A stretch of DNA of 64,000 bases from Nicotiana tabacum (taxonomy: Eukaryota > Streptophyta > Magnoliopsida > Solanales > Solanaceae), in the NCBI RefSeq assembly GCF_000715075.1, contig NC_134103.1, forward strand, positions 56,636,230-56,700,229. Reading direction: 5' to 3'. Position numbers and translations under genes: made by a program. The notes beneath the pieces were generated by a model. The model was not told the origin of the DNA, ran no database searches, and saw only the letters and a program-made list of their open reading frames with translations. Numbering within the stretch: position 1 is the first letter of the stretch; each line of letters opens with the position of its first letter. Positions 10,663-20,170 of this stretch are shown in pieces.

Positions 10663-11883
10663 TTATTCGCAATTGGGGTCCATGTAGGCCAGGTCTAATC
10701 CTTTTGGATTGCACATGTCTCCATTGCTGCTTTCTCTAGATGAAGCATCATCTTCGATTAATTGCATAATCTGGTATTCTTCATAATTGTCTATGTTTTG
10801 CACGGCTTGCTTGAGCTTTTCTTTGAGCTCTTCTTTGGATGATGAAGCTTTTGTAAAGCTCTGTTGAACATTCTTTGTTGTCTTGGGAGTTTGCTGTTTG
10901 GGAGTCCAACCTTTGATCTTGATTTCTTTGGACAAATATTTGATTCTTTCAAATTCTGCCTTAGAAAAATTCCAACTAATAATAAAAGAAATTTGTTTCT
11001 GAATAAAGTATTTGCACATTTTAATGTACTCTGGTAGGGATGATATTGCTTCTTTAGTCTGAAAATCATCAAACATGTTAAGAAATTGCTGAGGTAATAT
11101 TTCTTTGTTACCTCCAAAAATATTCCACCATTCGTAAAACCATCTTGGGATTATTGCCTTGGTGACTTCTAGATAATATTTGATGAACCAAGTGTGACCT
11201 GGCCTGAGGTATAAGAAATTGAACCAGGCAACTTTGTAACCATGCCAGTTGTAGGTTTGGGGTCTGTGCGCCATTGATAGAGCTATGGGTGTGTGTAGGT
11301 GATCTGCAAACCACTCAAATGGTGATAGAATCCTTTTTATAGTGACTCTAGAGTAGTTGATATACTCTGGATTTTTCTCATTCAAAGTGTGTTCCACTTT
11401 TATGGAATCAGTATTTATTAGGATGGCCTCATAGTACCTTCTTGTTTTGTATGGATTTTCGGTATCCACATAATTGAAATATGTAAAACATGGTTTAATA
11501 AGGTCTTCTATCCTGAGACCTTCATATTCTTTATCTAGTGCTAATAAAGGTAGTACCTGAATGGTAACATATTCAAATTTCTCTTCTTTGGGTGTGTCAT
11601 CTTGTGACTTCTTTATTGAGGAATTAACTGCTTTGGCAAAAGTCTCTGGGACTTTCATGGCATAACTCTCTTTGGTTTGAATTGAGGAACTTGAAGATGC
11701 TCCTCTTTCAAAAGGTTTTGCTGATTGGAAATTAATAAGTTTTGCTGATGGAATTGGTACTGGAGCTGGTAACTTGGGATACTCGGCTAGTGCTGTATAC
11801 CTGTTTTGGAAAGGAAGTTGGGGCCTTTGAGGGGCTGTTGCTTTGGTAGGAGTAAAGGGAGGAAGAACAAATAGTCTAGCCAT
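10663..11883 (-). CDS. EPRV second ORF, uncharacterised protein, intact (406 aa)
   Basis: An uninterrupted 406-codon frame begins 37 bases after the polyprotein stop at 11921. Position and size fit the separate second ORF of florendovirus-like genomes, whose function I do not know. The N-terminal 90 residues are rich in Pro, Ser and Ala. A conserved-looking central block (about residues 100-330) holds paired aromatic motifs 'HTWFIKYYLEV' and 'PRWFYEWWNIFGG'. The C-terminal 100 residues are Lys/Gln/Glu-rich with a probable coiled helix, and the end is acidic. No zinc finger or catalytic motif is evident. The ATG is chosen because the frame opens there and the other copy aligns from the same point. 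The copy at 28285-29497 is broken, so this is the only open version here. Translation in a plant virus would need reinitiation or a separate RNA. Confidence 0.75.
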   Translation of the reverse strand: MARLFVLPPFTPTKATAPQRPQLPFQNRYTALAEYPKLPAPVPIPSAKLINFQSAKPFERGASSSSSIQTKESYAMKVPETFAKAVNSSIKKSQDDTPKEEKFEYVTIQVLPLLALDKEYEGLRIEDLIKPCFTYFNYVDTENPYKTRRYYEAILINTDSIKVEHTLNEKNPEYINYSRVTIKRILSPFEWFADHLHTPIALSMAHRPQTYNWHGYKVAWFNFLYLRPGHTWFIKYYLEVTKAIIPRWFYEWWNIFGGNKEILPQQFLNMFDDFQTKEAISSLPEYIKMCKYFIQKQISFIISWNFSKAEFERIKYLSKEIKIKGWTPKQQTPKTTKNVQQSFTKASSSKEELKEKLKQAVQNIDNYEEYQIMQLIEDDASSRESSNGDMCNPKGLDLAYMDPNCE

Positions 11884-11920
11884 TTGTGGATTATTGGTTT
11901 CTTTTCCTTTGGTAGGAGTA

Positions 11921-12411
11921 TTAGGCTTGAAGGGCCTTATTTTTTCCCTGTAGAAATTCTCTTGTTAGAAAATCAGGTAAAGAGTTATTTTCTCCTTTAA
12001 TAAAATCTATTTTGAAATCAAAGCTAGATAGTAGAGCTTGCCATCTAGCAAATATTTGTTTCGAAACAAGGTTTTTAACATCCTTTTGAAGAATTTCTTT
12101 GGCAGATTTACAATCGACTCTAACTAAAAATTCTTTGTTAATAAGATCATCTTGAAATTTGGTAATACATAGTATTATAGACAAGACTTCTTTCTTAACA
12201 GTAGAATAGTTTTTCTGGGCGGAATTCCAGATTCCGGATGTAAAATGAATAAGTTGTTCAGTGGATTCTAAGGTTATCCTTTGTTTAAGAATTCCTCCGT
12301 AACCTATGTCGGAAGCATCTGTTTCAACAATCATAAAGGCTTCAAGGTTTGGGATTCCTAAGCATGAGAGGTTTTGTACTAAACTTTTTATTTGGAGGAC
12401 TGATTGAATTT
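11921..12411 (-). pseudogene. EPRV RNase H domain (minus-strand unit)
   Basis: Ribonuclease H degrades the RNA strand during viral reverse transcription. The frame contains 'VETDASDIGYGGIL', with the first catalytic Asp, the 'YSTVKKEVLSIILCI' helix with the catalytic Glu, and 'RVDCKSAKEIL' with a third acidic residue. It ends at TAA 11921-11923. It is continuous with the RT fragment upstream except for a nonsense codon at about 12414-12416. An ATG at 12334 opens 137 codons, but this is an internal Met rather than a natural start. Confidence 0.85.
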
Positions 12412-12697
12412 GTTAAGAGCTCCAAGAAACAAGATTCTTCCTAAGTCTTTTATATAGAGGTTCACAGACTTGTCTAATGTTAGGGATAAAATCTTCAACA
12501 TAGTTAAGACTTCCTAAAAATCTCTGAAGTTGTGTTTTATCCATAATCTCGTTTCGGAATTTAGAAGAGAACTCGATGGCTCTACAAATTGGTTTGTAAG
12601 ATCCTTGGTATAGGTCATGGCCCAAAAATCTAATGGCAGTTTGGAAGAGTTTAATCTTCTTAGCACTAACCACTAGACCATTTCTCTTAACTACTTT
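12412..12697 (-). pseudogene. EPRV reverse transcriptase C-terminal part (minus-strand unit)
   Basis: Encodes the end of the RT palm and the thumb: 'FLKVVKRNGLVVSAKKIKLF', 'RFLGHDLYQG' and 'LQRFLGSLNYVEDFIPN'. The upstream part, including the YIDD active site, is missing because the viral unit stops at about 12697, where it meets a plus-oriented MP segment head to head. A nonsense codon near 12415 separates it from RNase H. The sequence closely parallels 27470-27760. Confidence 0.85.
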
Positions 12698-13376
12698 AAG
12701 AAAAACCAAGAGAAAAAGGTATGTTGCCACATATTCTCTTCAACAAAGAAAAGAATTCAGAGATTGTTGGATGTCATACATGGAAAGAATTAGATGCGAA
12801 ATCGACTTCTTTAGATGGTTTGAAATATCTGGCAAGATCGACGACCAAAAGGATTCCCTGTAGGTCCTGATCAACAAATGGTACACAACCACTAACTAGG
12901 TCATTGAATCTGTCACTCCTCCATTGGAAGGGATAAAAATCCCAGTATCCAACACTGTTATCTCTGCCTCTCCTTTTAAAACTAAGAGCGAGAAGCCTAT
13001 TGGTATGGTTGTCTATTCTGACATTGATCGTATTATTGAACAAAACAACTATACCAATCAACTTCTTCATGTTGTGTCCATACAAATAGAAGACTCTAAA
13101 GAAAATTTTTTATTCAGTGGAAAACCAACTCTTTCAAAATCAAGCAGGAGTCAGAATATTGAACCAAACCCAGGTTTCAAAATGACTGAATTCTCCAGAG
13201 ATAAGTATCCAAAACTCAATGACACTTTTGATGTCTCTGGTTACATTCTTGGTAAAATCAATGAACAATTAGCCAACTTCAATATTTCCGACAAAAGGAA
13301 AATTTCCACTATTCAAGAGAAAGGAGCCCTCCTTCACAAACTTTCCAATGATCGCTATCATAATTCAAGAAAATTA
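12698..13376 (+). pseudogene. EPRV movement protein C-terminal part and linker
   Basis: Parallels 30694-31372, including 'RKEFRDCWMS' and the 'FRWFEISGKIDDQKDSLQVL' stretch, then a low-complexity linker leading to the coat region. The 30K-type MP core found at 29856-30110 is absent because the unit starts at the inverted junction. The frame is broken near 12896 (TAG) and by a frameshift near 13350-13370, where the coat-region frame begins. MP moves virus between cells through plasmodesmata; nothing functional remains. Confidence 0.75.
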
Positions 13377-14951
13377 TCATAAGCGCCCTTCATTCACAGA
13401 TGTTCAGTACGAAGAAAATTATTTTCTCCACTCTACTGCTCACGAAGGAAGAAGCATCATGGAATGGAACATCGATGGCTTGGCTGAACATCAGATATAT
13501 AGTAAACTGCATGAAATGGGTGTTTCTATCACAACCTATAAAATACGAGGCTCCTCTGACAAAGAAGCTGCCTCCATGATTGTAGCTGGATTCACAGGCA
13601 TGTTAAAACATTGGGGGGATAATTATTTCACTGATGAGATTAAACAAGCCATATACTCCTCTACAGCCATTGAAACAGTTGTTAAAACTGAGAGGAACTA
13701 CCATGGAGACTACTTCCCAGATTACTAGAGAAGACGCTTGTGCTACCCTTCTCTATCATATTGCGAAACACTTCATTGGAGAACCCAAACTCTTCCAAGA
13801 TAGAAGTTTGCAAATCTTAAACAATATGTCTTGCCCAACCCTAGATGACTTTATCTAGTATAAAAACCAATTCATCAGCAAGGTTATGATTAGATCTGAC
13901 TGTCATCTAGATTTATGGAAAGAACGCTTTATCAGTGGACTTCCCCCTCTATTCGCAAACAAGGTCAGAACAAAAATCCAAGATCGTTGTGATGGTAAAA
14001 TTTCTTATCATCAAATGACCTATGGAGACCTCGTTAGCATCATCAATGTTGTGGGTCTTGAACTCTGCACTGATATTAAGCTTATAAATCAGCTAAAAAA
14101 AGAGCGACACTCCTCTAAAAGAGAACTAGGAAGTTTCTATCAAGATTTTGGATTTACCTCTATTGCTGCCCCATCTACTCACTCCTCAAAAAGAGATAAA
14201 AACTCTAAATCTTCTAGAAAGTTTCACTGTAGCAAATCTCGTAGAAATTTTGAAAACACACCTAGAAAGAAATCCAAATTTCGTAGACCTTCTAAGTCTT
14301 CTAACAAAGCCAAAGATGTCTGTTGGAACTGTGGAAAGATAGGACACAGGGCCAATGAATGCAAATCAGACAAGAAAAAGAAGAAAATTAATCTTCTAGA
14401 AATTAGTGATGATACCAAAAAGGAACTCTTCTCTATCTTAGAAGAAGCTAACTCAGATTCATCTCCAAATTATTCTTCTAATGATTACAGTGATGATGGA
14501 GACATCAACATCGCTTATTTATCCGATTCGAGCTAATCTGGTAGTGAATGTCGCTGCACAGAAACCTACTGTACCTGTGGCAACACTCCAGCTTCAATTA
14601 GAGCTCTTTCTGATAGCTCTAAAGAAGCTCTATATGATGTGATCCAACACATCAATGATGAAGAATCCAGAAAACGTTATCTTCTAGAACTCAAAAACCT
14701 CATCCTTAATTATCGCGATGAAAAACCCAAATAAAAACCAGCTATTGAACCTTTCAGCATGAAACAGATCATGTCTCGGTTTGATAAGCCCTCAGAACCG
14801 ATAATATATGATATTAAACATGAAGTCTCTGAATTGAAAGAAGAAGTCAGAGATATAAAATCCAAACTTGGAAAAGTCGAACTAGATGTTCTTACTGAAC
14901 AAGTCCTCAAACAGGCCAATACCTATGAGTATAAATTTGAGACAGAAGAAC
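13377..14951 (+). pseudogene. EPRV coat protein region with CCHC zinc knuckle
   Basis: The coat (gag-like) part of the polyprotein. It contains the 'ENYFLHSTAHEGRS' start, a helical core ending 'WKERFISGLPPLFANKVRTK', a Lys/Ser/Arg-rich basic stretch, and a zinc knuckle CWNCGKIGHRANEC at 14321-14362 (C-x2-C-x4-H-x4-C) that would bind the packaged RNA. An acidic Ser/Asp tail and a second Cys cluster ('ECRCTETYCTCG') follow. Breaks include a frameshift at about 13700, TAG near 13857, TAA at about 14534, and TAA at 14732-14734. After that a coiled-coil-like segment ('ELKEEVRDIKSKLGKVELDV') leads to the Tekay insertion site. The protease continues at 26185. Confidence 0.85.
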
Positions 14952-14956
14952 CGCCA
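14952..14956. repeat. target site duplication, left copy (CGCCA)
   Basis: CGCCA lies directly before the TG of the 5' LTR at 14957 and again directly after the final CA of the 3' LTR, at 26180-26184. A 5-bp duplication is normal for Ty3/gypsy integrase and proves insertion into the EPRV polyprotein frame. Confidence 0.93.
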
Positions 14957-15998
14957 TGTAACGACCCGCCCGGTCATTTCGAGAATTATAGCCCCGTTTT
15001 CCCCATTTCTACTTCTTTTTGTGTTATTCAGCTATACTATGTTATATCGGGTTAGTTGGTTCGGGACCGGAGTAGTTTCAGAGTGAATTGAGACACTTAG
15101 TCTCTTAAGTAGAAACTTAAGTTGGAAAAATCAACCAGATTTTGACCTATGTGTAAACGATCTTGAATTTTAATTATGGTGGTTCCATTAGCTCTGTTAG
15201 GTGATTTTGGACTTAGGAGTGTGCCCGGAATGTGATTTGGAGGTCTGTGGTAGAAGTAGGCTTGAATTGGCAAAATTGGAAATTTGGCGATTTCGGTCGG
15301 CAGTGGAAAAATTGATATCGGGGTCGGAATGGAATTCTGGAAGTTAGAGTAGGTTCGTAGTGTCATTTGTGATGTGTGTGCAAAATTTGAGGTCATTCGG
15401 ACGTGGTTTGGTTGATTTCGGCATCGGTTGCCGAATTTAAAAATTTAGAAGTTCTTAGGCTTGAATCCGAGGGTAATTTGATGATTTGATGTTGTTTTGA
15501 GTGATTCGAAGGTTTGACTAAGTTGGTATGTTGATATATGACTTGTTGGTATTTTTGGTTGAGGTCCCGAGGGCTTCGGGGTGATTCCGGGTGGTTAACG
15601 GATTTGTCGAAGTTGGAAAATGCAGCTGAAGCTGCTGCTACTGCTATTTTCGCACCTGCGGAAGAAAGAGTCGCAGGTGCGAGGCTGCTGGTGCGCGTGA
15701 GGAGTGCGTAGGTGCAGGCAATGCTGTGCTAGACAGGTTGCGCAGGTGCGGGTTGGAGGTCGCATCTACGATCCCGCATGTGCGAAACCTGGGGCGCAAA
15801 TGCGGAAAGGGAGATGCTGGGCAGGCTTCATAGAAGCGGAGGAAACGCGTAGGTGCGCCTTCACAGGCGCGGGGTTTTGGGCCGCAGATATGGAAGCTAG
15901 GCTCCTAAGTGAGTTTCGCACCTGTGATAGATGTTTCCGCAGGTGCGGTGGCGCAGAAGCGTGAAAGTTTTCGCAGGTGCGAAAACCTGGGCAAAAAC

Positions 15999-16007
15999 CA
16001 TAAATAG
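15999..16007 (+). promoter_or_regulatory. candidate TATA box of the 5' LTR
   Basis: CATAAATAG lies just after the CG-palindrome cluster and is conserved in the 3' LTR at 24209-24217. A start site near 16030 would place both GTAAGT donor-like sites in the transcribed leader. Confidence 0.5.
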
Positions 16008-16101
16008 AACCCTTCGCGAATTTGGTTCATTTCCACCATTTTCAAGTCGGTTTTGGAGCTTTTGGAGGGAAGTTTGAAGGGTGATTCAAGGGCTATCAGT
16101 G

Positions 16102-16109
16102 AGGTAAGT
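16102..16109 (+). promoter_or_regulatory. 5' splice-site-like sequence in LTR
   Basis: AG|GTAAGT matches the plant donor consensus; a second perfect copy is at 16500-16507. Both are kept in the 3' LTR (24312-24319 and 24710-24717), and the same octamer occurs in other LTR families here. Together with the acceptor-like site before the gag ATG it suggests a spliced leader; this is inferred only. Confidence 0.4.
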
Positions 16110-18005
16110 TTCTTGAGCCCTAATACTCATATATATGGTGATTTTTTGTTGTTTAATCATTGTAATTAGTAAAACTGAGGGGTTAGGGCTTGAAATTTTT
16201 GGAGAGTAATTTAAGGATTTGAAGGACCAAACGATGTCGAATTTTGATGAATTTGGTATGGTTAGGTTCGTGAGTGAATGGGCTTTCTAGTTTTGTGAAT
16301 TTTATTAGATTTCGAGACGTGGGCCCGGGGGCCGGGTTTGAGCCAATTTCGGGTTTTGGTCTAATTTTGTAGCTTTTCTTGTGGAATTCATTCCATTAGC
16401 GTGTATTGATGGTATTGTACTGATTGTGAATAGATTCGGAGCATTTGGAGGCCGAGTTCAGAGGCAAGAGCATTGCGAGGTAGAGATTTGACTAGTTTGA
16501 GGTAAGTAACGATTGTAAATCTAGTCCTGAGGGTACGAAACCCCAGATTTTGTATCATTCTACTATTTTTAGTGATGCACATGCTAGGTGACGGGCGCGT
16601 GGGCGTGCACTGTTGGGGATTGTGAATTAGTCCGTCTCGTAGCAACTGTAAAGTTGCATACTTTGTTGAAACTATATGATACTTATATATTTTAGAAAGA
16701 GTTTCTGTAAATTGGGCTGAATGCCATGTTTGGGCCTTGCGCCAGTGCTGTTTGGACCCTTAGGGGCTTTTTCTTACTATCCTCTCATTATTTTCTATTG
16801 AAAATCTATACTCAGTCATGTTTATACTTGTTTACCACATAACTCAGTTTTATGATTCTATTTTGATGCATATAAATATTTTGGGCCGAATGCCCTGTTT
16901 TACTGAAATGCCAGTGTGGCTTGAGAGGTTTATGACTAAGTGAGGCCGAGGGCCTGATTTGTGAGGATATTTATGGGATCGGGCTGCACGCCGTAGCATG
17001 TTGATATCGGCCGAGGGCTTGATTGTGAGGATGAGTGTGGATCGGGGCTGCCCGCCTGCAGCATACTTTATTATTACAGCACGTGAGTTGTCCATGTAGC
17101 ACGTGAGTTGTCCGTGCAGATTATAGCACTTGGGTTGAAGGAGCCCCTCCGTAGTCTGTACACACCCCCCAGTGAGCGCAGGTACTTACTGAGTACGAGT
17201 GTCGATTGCTGAGTGACTGGGAGGCATGAGTGATTGTGAGGTATGCCCGAGTGGCAAGAGTGATTGTGAGGTATGCCCGTGTGGCAAGAGTGACTGTGAG
17301 GTTTACCCGAGGGGCTGTATATGAGCGGTGTTTTGCTCGAGGGGCTGTTTATGATTTCATCATTTTTGCTCACCTTTGCATTGAGCCTTTGTTTGAAAAA
17401 CTGTTGGAAAAATATCTTTAAATGATTTTTACTGGAACTGGGTTTAAACGAGATGTTTGATTCAAATCCTGATTTTAAAAGCATGTGGTATTTTACTGAG
17501 ATTTCCTGATATGAACGTTATATGCTTTATTGCTCGTCACTACTGCTCAGTCTTTATTTATTGTTGTTACTTACTGAGTTGGCGTACTCACGTTACTCCA
17601 TGCACCTTGTGTGCAGATTCAGGTGTAGCTGGACACGGTAGCGGTTATTGAGTATTCTGGTTGCAGATTTTCTTGGAGATAGCAATGTAGCTGTTTGGCG
17701 ATCGCAGCCCCTGCTCTTCTCCCTCTTATCTTCCTCTAGTTGTATTTAGCTATTTTCCAGGCTGAGTTAGCCTTGATATTGTTTGACAGATTGTAGTAGA
17801 TGCTCATGACTAGTGACACCCTGATGTCAGACTTTTCCTTCCGCACTTTTATTTTGATTGGAACTCCTTTACGAAGGTTTTTATATTAAATAACATTGGA
17901 ATTATCTTTGAAATGAAAATATCGATTTGTTTTGGAAATGAGTCGGCTTGCCTAGATCCACGATAGGCGCCATCACGACAGAGGTTAGTTTGGGTCGTGA
18001 CAGAT

Positions 18006-18018
18006 TGGTATGAGAGCC
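18006..18018 (+). promoter_or_regulatory. tRNA-Met primer binding site
   Basis: TGGTATGAGAGCC begins four bases after the LTR and differs at one base from TGGTATCAGAGCC, the complement of the initiator tRNA-Met 3' end. It primes minus-strand cDNA synthesis. Confidence 0.82.
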
Positions 18019-18177
18019 TAGGTTACATAGGTCTCACGAGTCATGAGCGGGTTTAGTAGAGTATTACGGATCGGTACGGAGATGTCTGTACTTATCTTCG
18101 AGACTGCCAAACCTTTAGGAAACTCCACATTCTTTAATTCTTGTCGTCTGAATATGTTGATTCTAGTAACTAAACAT

Positions 18178-18199
18178 CTGTTGTTTCATTCTCTCACAG
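18178..18199 (+). promoter_or_regulatory. 3' splice-site-like tract abutting the gag ATG
   Basis: A pyrimidine-rich run ending 'tctctcacag' stands immediately before ATGGTGAGGAC, the gag start. The identical arrangement occurs at 34970-34988 in another element. It reads as a polypyrimidine tract plus CAG acceptor, with 'ctaac/ctaaa' branch-like bases upstream at 18166-18173. Confidence 0.4.
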
Positions 18200-19700
18200 A
18201 TGGTGAGGACTTGTGCTACCAGTCAGGAGGGCCAGCCACCAGTACCACCAGCCAGGGCCGCGAGAGGCCGAGGCCGCGGTAGAGGCCGTGGTTGGGGCAG
18301 AGGTGCAGCTCGTACAGTCACTGGGGCAGTACCTGCAAATCCACTAGTTGTCCTAGATCAGGACCCAGGTTCCAGTTGTTGATGCACCAGCTCGGGCACC
18401 ACCTGTGCCTATTGTGATTCCAGGCCTTTAGGAGGCCCTAGCTCAGATTCTGACAGTGTGTACTGGCCTTGCTCAAGCGGTCTCTATTTCGACGGCCGCA
18501 GCCACTTCTCAGGCCAAGGGAGGCACTCAGACTCCTGTCGCTCGCACACCCGAGCAGGTTATTCAGGGACTTCAGACACCGGAGGCACCACCAGCCTAGC
18601 CGATTACTATTGCTTAGGATTATGTGGTTCCTGCTATGCGTGAGGATGATCAGCGTAGGTTGGAGAGGTTTGGGAGACTCTAGCCACAACCTTTCAGTGG
18701 CACAGAGAGAGAGGATGCTCAGGACTTTTTGGACAGGTGTTAGAGGATACTCCGTACTGCTGGTATTTTGGAGACTTGTGGGGTCTCATTCACTACCTTT
18801 CAGTTTTCTGGGGCTGCACTCAGATGGTGGGAGACTTACGAGATTCGTAGGCCTATTGGCGCATCACCCCTTACTTGGCAGCAATTCTCCGTGGTCTTTT
18901 TGGAGAAGTTCGTGCCTCAATCCCGCAGAGAGGAGCTGCGCAGACAGTTTGAGCAGCTTCGCTAGGGTGATATGTCTGTGACACAGTATGAGATGTGATT
19001 CTCTAAGTTAGCCCGTCATGCTATCTGATTGGTTCCCATAGACAGAGAGAGGATCATGAGGTTTATTGATGGCCTCACTTATCAGCTACAATTGCTCATG
19101 ACCAAGGAGCGGGTTTCGGGTGCTACCTTTGATGAGGTTGTTGACATTGCTCGGCAGATTGAGATGGTTAGCGGTCAGGAGAGGGTTGAGAGGGAGGCCA
19201 ATAGGCCTCATGGTCAGGGTGGATTCAACGGTGCTCCTTTTGGGGGTCATTTCCAGCACGGTAGAGGTCGTCATTTCAGACAGGCTCAGTCAGCTCGGCC
19301 ATTTCACCGTGGTACATTATCTGGCCATGGTTCTCACAGTTCTCATCAGGGCCACTCACCACTTAGTGCCCTTCCAGATCAGAGTTCGTCTCGTACTCCA
19401 CCTGTTCAGGGCTCTTCTCTGCCAGGTTCTTCTACCAGTTATCCCGGTGCTAGGGGTTCCCTTTAGTTTTCGCCGCCTGCACTAGGGAGTTATTTTGAGT
19501 GTGGAAAGCTTGGGCATATGTGGAGGCAGTGTCCTCATCGTCATAGAGGTCTATCTCAGCCTCCGACTACATCACCAGTTACCTCACCACCGCACAGTGA
19601 GCTCGGGGTGGAGGTCAGTCAGCTAGGGGTTGCCCTAGAGGGGGAGGCAGATCAGGGGGTGGTCAGGCCCGTTTCTATGCTATCCCTGCCAGACCAGATG
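18200..19700 (+). pseudogene. gag pseudogene of the Tekay-like element
   Basis: Gag forms the virus-like particle and binds the element RNA. The frame starts at ATG 18200 with an Arg/Gly-rich stretch ('RGRGRGRGRGWGRG'), then frameshifts near 18370. The capsid-like core lies at 18700-19160 with 'FSGAALRWWETYEIRR', 'LTWQQFSVVFLEKF' and 'DGLTYQLQ'. Stops interrupt at about 18963, 18997 and 19025. The nucleocapsid knuckle at 19488-19532 reads YFECGKLGHMWRQC: the first zinc-binding Cys is replaced by Tyr. Gly/His/Ser-rich sequence flanks it. The gene cannot make full-length Gag. Confidence 0.88.
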
Positions 19701-20170
19701 CTATTATTTTAGATGCTGTGATTACAGGTATTATTTCAGTTTGTCACAGAGATGCCTCAGTATTATTTGACCCTGGTTCCACGTATTCATATGTTTCCTC
19801 GTATTTCGCCCATTTTCTGGATATGCCCCGTGAGTCTCTAGTTTCTTCTGTTCATGTATCTACTCCTATGGGCGATACTATTATTGTGGACCGCATATAT
19901 CGGTCATGTGTGGTGACTATTGGGGGTCTGGAGACCCAAGTAGACCTTTTGCTGCTCAGTATGGTCGACTTTGGTGTGATATTGGGTATGGATTGGTTAT
20001 CTTTATGTCATGCTGTTCTAGATTATCATGCTAAGATGGTGACGTTGACTATGCCGGAAATTCCGAGGGTTGAGTGGAGCGGTTATGTAGATTATGTACC
20101 AATTAGGGTGATTTCATATTTGAAGGCTCAGCGCATGGTTGAGAAGGGTTGCCTATCTTATTTGGCTTTG
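19701..20170 (+). pseudogene. aspartic protease domain of the Tekay-like element
   Basis: Retropepsin-type protease that cuts the Gag-Pol polyprotein. The active-site motif is SVLFDPGSTYSYVS (D-x-G-S), followed by 'VILGMDWL', the hydrophobic-GxD/N flap-side motif of gypsy proteases. The stretch is open from 19718 to the stop at 20171, but a frameshift near 20165 moves the RT N-terminal region to another frame. Confidence 0.9.

Larger units (their letters stand above)
14957..18002 (+). repeat. 5' LTR of the Tekay-like element
   Basis: 3,046 bp from TGTAACGACC to GTCGTGACA, paired with the 3' LTR at 23176-26179. It holds a cgcaggtgcg/cgcacctgcg palindrome cluster (15650-15985), a TATA-like site, two AG|GTAAGT sites (16102-16109 and 16500-16507), a duplicated 'agcacgtgagttgtcc' (about 17079-17115), and a 31-bp tandem unit 'gtgattgtgaggtatgcccg' in three variants (17229-17310). 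The open frames at 15704-15964 and 17074-17484 are by-products of these repeats, not genes. Confidence 0.93.

Noticed and set aside
17074..17484. 136-codon frame on the minus strand with repeated His/Ser peptides
   Set aside because: It is a translation of the 31-base tandem unit in the LTR and is absent as a conserved frame in the 3' LTR.
18200..18382. Arg/Gly-rich frame that could suggest a host RNA-binding protein
   Set aside because: It follows an LTR and primer site and leads into capsid and zinc-knuckle sequence; it is the start of gag.
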